This document shows, one piece after another, positions 27,677 to 36,474 of a stretch of 64,000 nt of DNA (positions are counted from its first letter, which is position 1; each line of letters begins with the position of its first letter). The position numbers and the translations under genes are program-made. The notes beneath the pieces are model-generated. The model saw only the letters and a program-made list of their open reading frames with translations, was not told where the DNA came from and made no database searches. This stretch comes from Tabrizicola piscis (GTDB lineage: Bacteria > Pseudomonadota > Alphaproteobacteria > Rhodobacterales > Rhodobacteraceae). The stretch lies in NCBI RefSeq assembly GCF_003940805.1, contig NZ_CP034328.1:2152001-2216000 (forward strand). Reading direction: 5' to 3'.

Positions 27677-28516
27677 ATGACCGCACCCCCACGCCTGACC
27701 GACCGGCCGGCCCTGCTGCGCCAGCGCGCCCGCGCCCGCCAGATGCCGGGCCATGACGACGCGCTGTTCCTGCACCGCGCCGCCTTTGACGACCTTCAGG
27801 AAAGGCTGATTGAGGTTAACAGAACCTTTACAGCGCCGGCGGTCGTGACAGGATTTCCCGAAATCTGGGGCAAGATCGGCAGGGATGCCCGGCTGGTCGA
27901 GGATTCCGAGACACTGGGCCTTGCCGCCGGCGCGCACGATCTTGTGATCCACGCCATGGGCCTTCACTGGGCGGACGATCCTTTGGGTCAACTTGTGCAA
28001 TGCCGTCACGCTTTGCGACCGGATGGGCTGTTCATCGCGGTTCTTCTTGGGGATCGGACCTTGCACGAACTGCGGGCAAGCCTCGCCGAGGCTGAAAGCA
28101 TGGTCGCTGGCGGGCTGTCGCCCCGGGTGCTGCCCATGGCCGAAATCCGTGATCTGGGCGCATTGATGCAGCGCGCGGGCTTTGCCCTGCCAGTGGCTGA
28201 CAGCTTTGCCCAGACGGTCCACTACAGCAGCTTTGCGACCCTCTGTGCCGACTTGCGCGCGATGGGGGAAACCAACGCCCTGGCCGCACGCCTCCGCCGC
28301 TTTACCGGCAAGTCGGTGATGGCTGCGACCGAAGCGATCTATCGCGCCAACTTCGCCACCCCTGATGATCGGCTGGTCGCGACCTTCGACCTTGTGTTCC
28401 TGACCGGTTGGGCGCCGCATGACAGCCAGCAAAAGCCCCTCAGGCCCGGCAGCGCGCGGCAAAGGCTGGCCGACGCGCTTGGTGTTCCCGAAGAACCTTT
28501 GCCCAAGGGCGGTTGA
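27677..28516 (+). CDS. SAM-dependent methyltransferase (BioC/NDUFAF5-like)
   Basis: 279 residues. Class I methyltransferase fold, with the motif IV region LVIHAMGLHWADDPLGQL (about 90-107) and following DGLFIAVLLG typical of the BioC/NDUFAF5 group. The N-terminal glycine-rich SAM loop is weak: the segment expected to carry it (TAPAVVTGFPEIWGKIG) lacks the classic GxGxG. A mitochondrial homologue hydroxylates an arginine of a complex I subunit, so methylation should not be assumed. ATG 27677 is chosen; the frame extends upstream into the divergent comF gene. Confidence 0.75.
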   Translation: MTAPPRLTDRPALLRQRARARQMPGHDDALFLHRAAFDDLQERLIEVNRTFTAPAVVTGFPEIWGKIGRDARLVEDSETLGLAAGAHDLVIHAMGLHWADDPLGQLVQCRHALRPDGLFIAVLLGDRTLHELRASLAEAESMVAGGLSPRVLPMAEIRDLGALMQRAGFALPVADSFAQTVHYSSFATLCADLRAMGETNALAARLRRFTGKSVMAATEAIYRANFATPDDRLVATFDLVFLTGWAPHDSQQKPLRPGSARQRLADALGVPEEPLPKGG

Positions 28517-28570
28517 CCCGACCGCCACAGCCTATATGTCCCCGCAATGGACAAATCGGAAAGACGCACC

Positions 28571-29671
28571 ATGCTGGATGCAAGGCCCTCGGAAGCGGTT
28601 GGCGTACAGGTGAACCCGGGTGAGGGGCGGTTGACCCATGCCCCCGGCACCCATCCCCCGGTACGGAAGGCGAAGATCGGGGTGCTGCTGGCCAACCTCG
28701 GCACGCCGGACAACTATGACTACTGGTCGATGCGGCGCTACTTGAACGAGTTTTTGTCGGACAAGCGGGTGGTCGATTATTCCAGCTGGCTGTGGCAACC
28801 GCTGTTGCAGTTGATCATCCTGACCAAGCGCCCCTTTTCCTCCGGCGCGAACTACAAGCTGATCTGGAACCACGATCTGAACGAAAGCCCCTTGCTGACC
28901 ATCACCAAGGCCCAGACCGCCGCAATCGCCGAAACCATCGCCGCGCGGCATGGGGCCGAGATCGTGGTCGACTACTGCATGCGCTATGGCAACCCGTCGA
29001 CCGAATCGAAGGTGCGCGCCATGGTCGAGGCGGGGTGCGAGAAGATCCTGTTCTTCCCGCTGTACCCACATTACGCCGGGGCAACCTCGGCCACCGCGAA
29101 TGACCAATTCTTCCGCGCCCTGATGAAGGAAAAGCGCCAGCCCGCCGTGCGGACCGTGCCGGAGTATTTCGACCACCCGCTTTACATCGACGCGCTGGCC
29201 CAGTCCGTGACCACCGCCTATGCCCAGCTTGACCACACCCCCGACGTGCTGGTGGCCAGCTACCACGGCATGCCGCAGCGCTATCTGATGGAGGGCGACC
29301 CCTACCATTGCCAATGCGCCAAGACCTCACGCCTTTTGCGGGAACGGCTGGGGTGGGAGAAGGGGTCAATCGACACGACCTTCCAGTCGGTCTTTGGGCC
29401 AGAGGAATGGCTGAAACCCTACACGGTGGAGCATGTGGCCGAACTGGCGAAGGCCGGGAAAAAGCGGATCGCGGTCATGGCGCCGGCGTTCAGTGCCGAC
29501 TGCATCGAGACGCTGGAAGAGATCAACGGCGAGATCCGCGAGGCTTTTGAACATGCGGGCGGCGAGAGCTTTACCTATATCCCCTGCCTGAACGATGACG
29601 CCGCCCATATCGAGGCGCTGGTGACCGTGATCGAGGAAAACCTGACCGGCTGGCTGCCACGGCTGGAGTGA
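28571..29671 (+). CDS. hemH: Ferrochelatase
   Basis: Inserts Fe(II) into protoporphyrin IX, the last step of haem synthesis. 366 residues. Family motifs are GVLLANLGTPD (start of the domain, about 40), the metal-binding His in VASYHGMPQRY (about 245), CQCAKTSRLL, and APAFSADCIETLEEI (about 325). ATG 28571 has GGAAAG 8 bases upstream; ATG 28547 eight codons earlier lacks a ribosome site. hemJ (62276) supplies the preceding oxidation step. Confidence 0.96.
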   Translation: MLDARPSEAVGVQVNPGEGRLTHAPGTHPPVRKAKIGVLLANLGTPDNYDYWSMRRYLNEFLSDKRVVDYSSWLWQPLLQLIILTKRPFSSGANYKLIWNHDLNESPLLTITKAQTAAIAETIAARHGAEIVVDYCMRYGNPSTESKVRAMVEAGCEKILFFPLYPHYAGATSATANDQFFRALMKEKRQPAVRTVPEYFDHPLYIDALAQSVTTAYAQLDHTPDVLVASYHGMPQRYLMEGDPYHCQCAKTSRLLRERLGWEKGSIDTTFQSVFGPEEWLKPYTVEHVAELAKAGKKRIAVMAPAFSADCIETLEEINGEIREAFEHAGGESFTYIPCLNDDAAHIEALVTVIEENLTGWLPRLE

Positions 29672-29695
29672 TGTCCCGGGCAGGGCAGGTTTCAT

Positions 29696-29722
29696 TTGTG
29701 AACGATTTCAACGGGATATAAT
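29696..29722 (+). promoter_or_regulatory. Candidate sigma-70 promoter for the secreted-protein gene
   Basis: A perfect -10 hexamer TATAAT (29717-29722) lies 15-16 bases after TTGTGA/TTTGTG (29695-29701), in an AT-richer stretch between hemH and the next gene. Transcription would begin about 110 bases before the ATG at 29841. Spacing is slightly short of the usual 17. Confidence 0.45.
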
Positions 29723-29840
29723 GCCACGTTAGTCTGGCGTTAATCTATTCTGGAATTGGAGCGCGCCTTTCTGGGTGCGATGTTTTGCGTCTTGCAGCGC
29801 TGTCGTAATCCTTGAACCATGCGGCGGTGAGGGTTGGCCA

Positions 29841-31388
29841 ATGATCTGGAACAATGCGCAACGTGCCGCGGCTGTCGGCGTCGTTTTCTGGCTTCTGGCA
29901 TCGGGCGCTCGGGCCGACCCCTGCATTCTGCCTATCACTGGCGAAGAACCGTTGAGCGAAGTCGAGATGGAACAGCCCGGACGGCTGGCCTGGAACCCGC
30001 TTACCCTGCCTGGCTATGATGGGCTGTTGCTTCGACCGATCAATCGGCCCAGCGATGGCAATTTCTATCAGATCGTCGGCACGACCTATCGGAAGATGGC
30101 GGAGCCGGCCGCCGGGTCCAACATCATTGACGATGAGATACGGATCGCCCGTGGTGGAGACATCTTTTTGGGTAGCAGGGAGATTTGGCATCTGCCGAAA
30201 GGCTCAAACGAATGGCGGCAAGTCCCCGGTAGGGACAGCTTTTCGCTTACGGCCTATGACGAGGGGACACAGGACCTTTATGTCGGCCTTGGCCGGGGTG
30301 CCCCGTCCCTGCGTTGGGATGGCGCGGCGTTCGTCCCCACCGGGCCAATGCCGACCGCGTTTGATGATGCGACATCATCCCTTGCGCCAGAGGGCGTGCC
30401 CCGCGCGATACGGACGCTGCCCAAGGCCGGTGGCACCTTCGCTGTGGCAATCGACTGGTACAACGAAGGTTGGCGCAGCCTTTGGTTTCGTCCGTTCGGC
30501 GGCGATTGGTCCTTGATCGCGAACAGGGCCGACCTTGACACTTTGGCGCCGGGGCTTGTGTTTCCGGGGCCATTCCGTGACGCCGATGTCAGCGATGACG
30601 GAGACACCGTCCGCCTGTTTGCAGGCCATCCACGCGAGGCGAGCGTCCTTCTGCAGCGGTATCATGACGGATGGAGGCTAGAGGCGGCCGCACCGTTCGA
30701 GGACTGGGTGACGCATGAACCGTCGGGTATGCGCATCGCCTTGATCGGTGAAACGACACAGCGGCTGTCAGAGCGCTATCTGTGGTTCTTCGAACGACCG
30801 GTCGAACCGGAACCGCCGGTGTTCCACAGCCTTGGTCCCGGAACACTGGTGCCATCGCCATTGCCGGACATCAAGGTAGCGGGCGAAAAGATCGGAAACG
30901 GCATCCATTACAGCGTTCGGGTTACCAAAATACCCGGCATTGACCCGCTGTTGATCAGAACCGCAGATGGCTGGCATACCTTCGAAGGTGCTGGTGCAAC
31001 GGCGTTGGCGACACTGACCACCGATCTTGTCGGTGAACAGGCCATCATCCGCAAAGTTGGGCCGAGCGTGCTGGTTCAGTCGTCCAAGGGCGTATTTCGG
31101 TTGAGCGACGCCCTGATTGCCGAACGGATAGAGACGTTTCCACATCCCGAACCGTTCCCGTCATCAGTATGGATCGAGTATCTGGATCACGCTGGAATCT
31201 ACGTCACAGGCAGGTCACTGAGCTATGTGATCTATACTTCGGATGATCTGGTGGCGTTTTCGCCGGTCCAGTCTCGGGTGATGATCAAAAGTCTGGCCGC
31301 CCCGCTTCCAGACCGACCCGGCCTGCTGCTGCTTGGGCCGGATGGGCTTTATTCCTTTGAAGCGGATTGTGCGCCTGAGGAAGATTAG
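29841..31388 (+). CDS. Secreted protein of unknown function, possible beta-propeller
   Basis: 515 residues. Signal peptide (about residues 1-25, ending SGARADP). I recognise no named domain. The mature chain has recurring W/Y-D-G and strand-turn patterns (IWHLPKGSNEWRQV, PSLRWDGAAFVP, DGWRLEAAAP, DGWHTFEGAG, DGLYSFEADC) as in beta-propellers. It contains only two cysteines, about three residues from the mature N-terminus and six from the C-terminus, a layout that could close a ring by disulfide. ATG 29841 follows GTGAGGG. Stands alone on the plus strand with a promoter-like site upstream. Confidence 0.7.
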   Translation: MIWNNAQRAAAVGVVFWLLASGARADPCILPITGEEPLSEVEMEQPGRLAWNPLTLPGYDGLLLRPINRPSDGNFYQIVGTTYRKMAEPAAGSNIIDDEIRIARGGDIFLGSREIWHLPKGSNEWRQVPGRDSFSLTAYDEGTQDLYVGLGRGAPSLRWDGAAFVPTGPMPTAFDDATSSLAPEGVPRAIRTLPKAGGTFAVAIDWYNEGWRSLWFRPFGGDWSLIANRADLDTLAPGLVFPGPFRDADVSDDGDTVRLFAGHPREASVLLQRYHDGWRLEAAAPFEDWVTHEPSGMRIALIGETTQRLSERYLWFFERPVEPEPPVFHSLGPGTLVPSPLPDIKVAGEKIGNGIHYSVRVTKIPGIDPLLIRTADGWHTFEGAGATALATLTTDLVGEQAIIRKVGPSVLVQSSKGVFRLSDALIAERIETFPHPEPFPSSVWIEYLDHAGIYVTGRSLSYVIYTSDDLVAFSPVQSRVMIKSLAAPLPDRPGLLLLGPDGLYSFEADCAPEED

Positions 31389-31445
31389 GCTGCCAACACT
31401 GCCGGTCTCCCAATCCTGCCTGTCCCAAGGCAGCAGGCCCACGAC

Positions 31446-31482
31446 AAAAGAAAAGGACCGCTGCCCTGTAAGGCAACGGTCC
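31446..31482 (-). terminator. Intrinsic terminator after the first L,D-transpeptidase gene
   Basis: On the minus strand GGACCG..TGCC pairs with GGCA..CGGTCC (31455-31465 with 31472-31482, one mismatch) around a 6-base loop, followed by TTTTCTTTT. It lies 24 bases downstream of the stop at 31507. Confidence 0.8.
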
Positions 31483-31506
31483 CGGCAAGTGCCCGTGGCA
31501 AAGGCC

Positions 31507-32100
31507 TCAGATCAGGATCACCTGGGTGCCGACCTTGGCCATCTCGAACAGCTCTTCGATGTGTTCGTTGTAAAGGCCGACGCAGCCGTTCGACGACTTC
31601 CGGCCGATCTTGCGGGTGTCGTGGGTGCCGTGGATCCGGTAGTAGGTCCACGACAGATACAGCGCGCGGGTGCCAAGCGGGTTGTCCTTCGCGCCGCCTT
31701 CGACGACGTCCGGCCATTCGGGGTTGCGCAGCTTCATCGCCGGGGTCGGGCGCCATGGTGGGTTGACCACTTTCTGCACCACCTCGCACCGGCCGCGGCG
31801 GGTGAGGTCTTCGGTCAGCGGTACGGAAGACGGGTAAAGCCGGTAGATCGACTGATCCTCAGACCAGAAGTGCAGCGCCCGCGAGGTCAGGTCGACCAGA
31901 ATGGCCCCGTTGCGGGTGTTGTCGAAATAGTCCTGCCATTGCAGCATCCGGAAGCTGGACGCGTTGTTCCGCACGGTGCTTGACACCGGTGCCTGAAATT
32001 CCGTGCTGTCTTCCAACGCGAAGGCCGGCATTGCCGCCAGACCGGCAACCCCGACCGCACCACCCAAGAGAGCGCGTCGGCTGATCGGATCGTTCGCCAT
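31507..32100 (-). CDS. L,D-transpeptidase, YkuD family (Tat-type signal)
   Basis: 197 residues. Cross-links peptidoglycan (3-3 links) or attaches proteins to it in the periplasm. The N-terminus has a twin-arginine-like motif SRRALLGG before a hydrophobic stretch. The YkuD catalytic motif is clear at about residues 155-175: HGTHDTRKIGRKSSNGCVGL, with the nucleophilic Cys. Start 32100; a terminator follows. A second YkuD gene lies 0.7 kb away with a CAP-domain gene between. Confidence 0.92.
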   Translation of the reverse strand: MANDPISRRALLGGAVGVAGLAAMPAFALEDSTEFQAPVSSTVRNNASSFRMLQWQDYFDNTRNGAILVDLTSRALHFWSEDQSIYRLYPSSVPLTEDLTRRGRCEVVQKVVNPPWRPTPAMKLRNPEWPDVVEGGAKDNPLGTRALYLSWTYYRIHGTHDTRKIGRKSSNGCVGLYNEHIEELFEMAKVGTQVILI

Positions 32101-32274
32101 GGAAATACTCCTGCAGATGGCTCTTTCTGGCGGCGTATAGCGCTTTCTTGGCGTAACGGCAATTCAAACAGCTGTCAGCTTCCGCCGATCGGCAGAAGCC
32201 CGTTTGAACCTGCCGCGCGCTTTCGCTATGGAGAAGCGAACCGCCGCGACGCGCGGCATGAACTGGTGGACGCG

Positions 32275-32784
32275 ATGGAAAGACGGATGTTTCTGCTGAC
32301 GGGCGTGGGCCTTGCGCTTTCAGCCTGCGCGCCTTCGGCGCCAACGTTGGGTGCGGATGGCCGGCCCCTGCCGCGCGTCTACGAGATCAAACCCGGAGAT
32401 GAGCAGGTGATTTCATTCCGCTTGCTGGATTCGGTGAACACGCTGCGGGCAGCGCGGTCGCTGCCGCAGCTGACCTTTGACGCCCGGCTGAACGCCGCCG
32501 CCGCCACGCATTCGCGCGATATGTCGGTGCAGAACCGGCCTTGGCACTTCGGGTCTGACGGGTCGTCGCCACTCGTCCGGGTGCAGCGCAGCGGCTATAC
32601 CGGCCGGCTGGTGGGCGAATTGATTTCGGAAACCTACGAGACCGAGCTTGAGACGCTGTCGACCTGGATGGCCCAGCCCGATACGCGCGCCATCATCATG
32701 GATCCGGCGGCACGGTTCATGGGATTTGCATGGTTCCAAGAGCCCAGCGGCAAGATCTGGTGGACGGTGGTCACCGGAGCCTGA
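32275..32784 (+). CDS. CAP/SCP-domain lipoprotein
   Basis: 169 residues. A lipoprotein signal (lipobox LSAC) places it in the envelope. The CAP (cysteine-rich secretory protein/antigen 5/PR-1) fold is shown by the LLDSVNTLRAARSLPQLTFD start, the His in AAATHSRDMSVQNRPWHFGSD and the C-terminal FMGFAWFQEPSGKIWWTVV. Bacterial CAP proteins are poorly understood; some bind wall or lipid ligands. ATG 32275 is preferred to GTG 32266. It sits between two YkuD transpeptidase genes. Confidence 0.87.
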   Translation: MERRMFLLTGVGLALSACAPSAPTLGADGRPLPRVYEIKPGDEQVISFRLLDSVNTLRAARSLPQLTFDARLNAAAATHSRDMSVQNRPWHFGSDGSSPLVRVQRSGYTGRLVGELISETYETELETLSTWMAQPDTRAIIMDPAARFMGFAWFQEPSGKIWWTVVTGA

Positions 32785-32820
32785 TCAAGGCAACCTTCAC
32801 TTCGGTCTACCGATCGCCCG

Positions 32821-33315
32821 TCAGGGCAGGATGTAGATTGGAGTGCCGGGTTCCACCATGGAGTACACATCCTCCATTTCCCTGTCGGTCACGGCAACGC
32901 AGCCTTCGGTCCAGTCCCGCCGGGAGATTGGCCGCCGTGGGCCGCCATGGATGAAGATATCACCCCCCGGCGCTTTCCCTTGTGCCTCGGCAAAGGCGAT
33001 GTCCTGTTCATTCGGATAGGACACCCGTAGCGACAGGTGGAAGTTCGAGTTCGGGTTCTTGTGGGTGATGTAGTAAAGCCCCTCGGGCGTTTTGCCGTCA
33101 CCCTCGAACTGCTTGTGGCCGCCGGGGGCGAAGCCCAGCGCGATGTCGTAGGATTCCAGCACGCGGTCATTGTGGAGCAGGTACATCTTGCGGTCGGCCT
33201 TGTGGACCTGAACCTGCGTGACCTCTGGCCCGTTGTACCTGCGGAACTTGGGGTCCCCACAGGCGGCAAGGCCCAGCGCCATCACCAGAACAACCATCAA
33301 ACGTAGAAACCGCAT
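32821..33315 (-). CDS. L,D-transpeptidase, YkuD family (lipoprotein)
   Basis: 164 residues. Lipoprotein signal with lipobox LAAC (Cys19). The YkuD domain runs from about residue 40 (VQVHKADRKMYLL) to the end, with the motif HGGPRRPISRRDWTEGCVAV (catalytic His and Cys) at about 120-140. It belongs to the same superfamily as the gene at 31507 but to a different subgroup: the Cys motif is RRDWTEGCVAV rather than SSNGCVGL. ATG 33315 is preceded by AGGACGGGCAGG; the frame continues 57 codons upstream without support. Confidence 0.92.
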   Translation of the reverse strand: MRFLRLMVVLVMALGLAACGDPKFRRYNGPEVTQVQVHKADRKMYLLHNDRVLESYDIALGFAPGGHKQFEGDGKTPEGLYYITHKNPNSNFHLSLRVSYPNEQDIAFAEAQGKAPGGDIFIHGGPRRPISRRDWTEGCVAVTDREMEDVYSMVEPGTPIYILP

Positions 33316-33406
33316 ACCTGCCCGTCCTGCTTCTTTTTTTCGATCACTTACAGGAATTTGCCGTGGCTGCCTAGCAAAACGGTCGGCCACTTGGATCACG
33401 GATCTG

Positions 33407-34624
33407 TCAGGCAGACCGGCTGAACCGGGCCGCCAGTTCCACATGGGTGGACCAGCGGAACTGGTCGACGACCTGCACCCAATCAAGGTGGTAGCCCGCT
33501 GCGATCAGGGTCTTGGCGTCGCGGGCGAAGGTGACCGGGTTGCAGGACACCGCCGCGATCACCGGGATGCTGGAGCGGGCCAGCGCCGCAATCTGCGCTT
33601 CGGCCCCGGCGCGGGGCGGGTCGATCACGGCGGCGGTGAAGGGCTTCAGCTCATCGGGTTCCAGCGGGCGGCGGAACAGGTCGCGCGCCTCGGTGGTGAC
33701 GCGGCGGAGGTTCTGGGTGTGGCGGGCGCCAAGTTCCAGCGCGGCGATCATCGCCTTGTCGCCTTCGACGGCGTGGACTTCCGCCTCGGCCGCGAGGGGC
33801 AGGGCGAAGGTTCCGACGCCGGAGAAGAGGTCAACGATGCGCTTTTGCGGGCCAAGGGCGGTGCGGACGGCTGACAGAAGGGCGGCTTCGCCCTCCGCCG
33901 TCGCTTGCAGGAAGGCCCCTGCGGGTGGGACGACCGTTGCCGTGCCAAAGGTCTGGGCCGGGCGGTCGCGCAGGGCGATGGTTTCGCCATTCCAAGTCAG
34001 GCGCGAAAAGCCGTGGGCTTCGACAGCCCGGGCAAGTTCAAGCTGCAGGGCGCTGTCGAGCGGTTTGCCACCGGTGACGACGACATCCACGCCGCCCCGG
34101 GTCGTGGTGATCTGCAGCGACAGTTCGGCGGAGCGGGAACCACCAAGGGTGACTAAAGCCTCCAGCCCCGGAAAGGCGGCCAAAAGCTGGGGGTCAAGCA
34201 GTTGGCAGTCAGGGACCGCGACAAGGGTGTCTGACCCACGGGCATGAAAGCCAAGCAGCGCGCCCGATTTGGTGCGGCGGGCCGACAGGGTGGCGCGGCG
34301 GCGGGTCTTGGCGGGGGAGGTGACGATTGGATGGAAGGCGGCGGTCAGCCCCTGAGCAGACAGCGCGGTTTCGACGACCTGCTGTTTCCAGCTGGCGACG
34401 AAACTGTCAGCGGCATGCTGCAACTGGCAGCCGCCACAGGTGCGGGCATGGCGGCACGGGGGTTTCACGCGGTTGGGCGAGGGGGTCAGGATCCTGACGT
34501 CGGTCAGGCGGTCACCGTCAAAGGTGCCTTCGACCACCTCACCCGGCAGGACGCCCTGCACGAAGACGGGCCCCTCGGCGATACCGTCGCCGTGGTGGCC
34601 TAGGCGGTCGATGGTCAGGATCAC
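33407..34624 (-). CDS. TrmA/RlmD-family RNA uracil-C5 methyltransferase
   Basis: 405 residues. Methylates C5 of a uracil in rRNA or tRNA. N-terminal TRAM-like region (IDRLGHHGDGIA), iron-sulfur ligands in CRHARTCGGCQLQH (about residues 60-72), SAM motifs VDLFSGVGTFALPLA and VIDPPRAGA, and the catalytic Cys in AVSCNPVTFARD (about 360). Length and cysteine spacing fit RlmD/RumA-like 23S enzymes, but the exact target cannot be read. Its start overlaps the upstream ABC-exporter gene by 4 bases (ATGA). Confidence 0.9.
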   Translation of the reverse strand: MILTIDRLGHHGDGIAEGPVFVQGVLPGEVVEGTFDGDRLTDVRILTPSPNRVKPPCRHARTCGGCQLQHAADSFVASWKQQVVETALSAQGLTAAFHPIVTSPAKTRRRATLSARRTKSGALLGFHARGSDTLVAVPDCQLLDPQLLAAFPGLEALVTLGGSRSAELSLQITTTRGGVDVVVTGGKPLDSALQLELARAVEAHGFSRLTWNGETIALRDRPAQTFGTATVVPPAGAFLQATAEGEAALLSAVRTALGPQKRIVDLFSGVGTFALPLAAEAEVHAVEGDKAMIAALELGARHTQNLRRVTTEARDLFRRPLEPDELKPFTAAVIDPPRAGAEAQIAALARSSIPVIAAVSCNPVTFARDAKTLIAAGYHLDWVQVVDQFRWSTHVELAARFSRSA

Positions 34625-36474
34625 TCTGCCGCTTCCTGTTCGTCTTCAGTGCCGATGAAGCCGCCTGATTGACGCTTCCAGTAGCGGGCGTAAAGGCCGT
34701 CCTGCGCCAGAAGGTCGTCATGGCTGCCGATTTCGACGATCCGGCCACGGTCAAGGACGATGATCCGGTCCATCGCGGCGATGGTGGACAGACGGTGGGC
34801 GATGGCAAGGACGGTCTTGCCGACCATCACGCGGCTGAGCGCCTCTTGGATCGAGGCTTCGACTTCGCTGTCCAGCGCGCTGGTCGCTTCGTCCAGCACA
34901 AGGATCGGCGCGTCCTTCAGGAAGGCGCGGGCAAGGGCGATGCGCTGGCGCTGGCCGCCGGAAAGCTTGACCCCACGTTCGCCAAGGAAGGCGGCGTAGC
35001 CCTTGCGGTTCTGGTGATCGGCCATGCCGGTGATGAAGTCATCCGCCTCGGCAGCCTTGGCGGCGGCGATGATTTCCTCCTCCGACGCCTCGGGGCGGCC
35101 GTAGGCGATGTTGTCGCGGGCCGACCGGTTGAACATCGCGGTTTCCTGCGTGACCATGCCGATCTGGCGGCGCAGGGATTCCTGCGTGACGTGGCGGAGG
35201 TCCTTGCCGTCGATGGCAATCGTCCCCTCTTCCGGGTCGTAAAGCCGCAGAAGCAGCGAGACGAGCGAGGATTTCCCCGCGCCCGATGCGCCGACGATGC
35301 CCAGCTTTTCCCCTGCGCGGATGGTCAGGTTGATGCCCTGCACCCCGCCGCGTTCGCGGCCATAGGCGAAGGTCACGTTGTCAAAGGTGATCTCACCCTT
35401 GACGCGTGGCAGGGCCACGGCGTCGGGTGTGTCGGTCAGCGTGTGGGGGGCAGACAGCGTGCGCATGCCGTCTTCAACTTCACCCACGCTGGTGTAGATC
35501 GACATCAGCGTAAAGCTCACCCAGCCCGACATCTGCGCGATGCGCATGGCGATGGCACCGGCGGCGGCAATCTCACCAGCGCTGGCTTGTCCCTGCTGCC
35601 ACAGCATGACTGTGCCGCCGATCAGGAGGACGGGAAGCACCCCGGCCAGCAGCATCAGGCTGAAGCGGAACCAGGTGGAAATCACGCCGAATTCAAGCGA
35701 GCGGTCGCGGAACACCTCCATCGCGTCAAGGGCCACGCGGTCCTCGAAAGCGGCATGGGCGAAAAGCTTTACCGTCTTGATGTTGGTGATCGTGTCCACC
35801 ACCTGCCCCGACACCATCGCCCGCGACGAGGCCCGGGCGGCGGAGTTCTTGCGGATCATCGGCATGAAAAAGCGGATGAGGAAGATGTAGGCGACGAGCC
35901 AGACCAGCAACGCCCCGGCAACCCGCAAGTCGACCAGAATCAGGAAGGCCACCGACCCGATGACCGAGGCAAGGGCGAAGCAGACGGTGTTGATGACTTC
36001 GGTCGCGACATCGGTGACGGCACGGGCGGCCTGCATCTGCTTTTGCGCGATGCGACCGGCAAAGTCGTTGTCGAAGAAGGTGACCGCCTGCCCCAGCGTC
36101 CAGCGATGCAGGCGCGACAAGACCAAAGGCATCACGTTTGGCCCGATGACGATGCTGTTGGACGCTGAGGATATGGCAAAGGCCAGCGGACGCAGGATCA
36201 GGTAAAAGGCCAGGAACCAAGCCATCAGCGACCAATGGTCGGTGAAGAAGGCACTGGGGCTGGTGGTGACGGCGGCATCCACCACCCAGCCAAGGATCAG
36301 GGCAGAGACAACCTCGGTCACCCCGGCCAGCGACGACAGCACCCCGGCCAGGACCAGCATCGGCCATGACCCGGCCAGACACCAGCGCATGAAGGCGCCA
36401 AGGCTTTGCGGCGGGCTGCCTTCCGCGGGGCGGAAGGCATCGATCGCATCGCCAAGACGGATCAGGGAAGTCAC
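34621..36474 (-). CDS. ABC exporter half-transporter, second of a pair
   Basis: 617 residues with an N-terminal six-helix membrane domain (about 30-330) and a C-terminal ATPase: Walker A GASGAGKSSL (about 400), signature LSGGQRQRIALARA, Walker B ILVLDEATSALDSE, and the H-loop AIAHRLSTI. All catalytic residues are present. It overlaps both neighbours by 4 bases and resembles the upstream exporter gene throughout, so the two probably form a heterodimer. Substrate (lipid, drug or peptide) not determinable. Confidence 0.93.
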   Translation of the reverse strand: MTSLIRLGDAIDAFRPAEGSPPQSLGAFMRWCLAGSWPMLVLAGVLSSLAGVTEVVSALILGWVVDAAVTTSPSAFFTDHWSLMAWFLAFYLILRPLAFAISSASNSIVIGPNVMPLVLSRLHRWTLGQAVTFFDNDFAGRIAQKQMQAARAVTDVATEVINTVCFALASVIGSVAFLILVDLRVAGALLVWLVAYIFLIRFFMPMIRKNSAARASSRAMVSGQVVDTITNIKTVKLFAHAAFEDRVALDAMEVFRDRSLEFGVISTWFRFSLMLLAGVLPVLLIGGTVMLWQQGQASAGEIAAAGAIAMRIAQMSGWVSFTLMSIYTSVGEVEDGMRTLSAPHTLTDTPDAVALPRVKGEITFDNVTFAYGRERGGVQGINLTIRAGEKLGIVGASGAGKSSLVSLLLRLYDPEEGTIAIDGKDLRHVTQESLRRQIGMVTQETAMFNRSARDNIAYGRPEASEEEIIAAAKAAEADDFITGMADHQNRKGYAAFLGERGVKLSGGQRQRIALARAFLKDAPILVLDEATSALDSEVEASIQEALSRVMVGKTVLAIAHRLSTIAAMDRIIVLDRGRIVEIGSHDDLLAQDGLYARYWKRQSGGFIGTEDEQEAAE

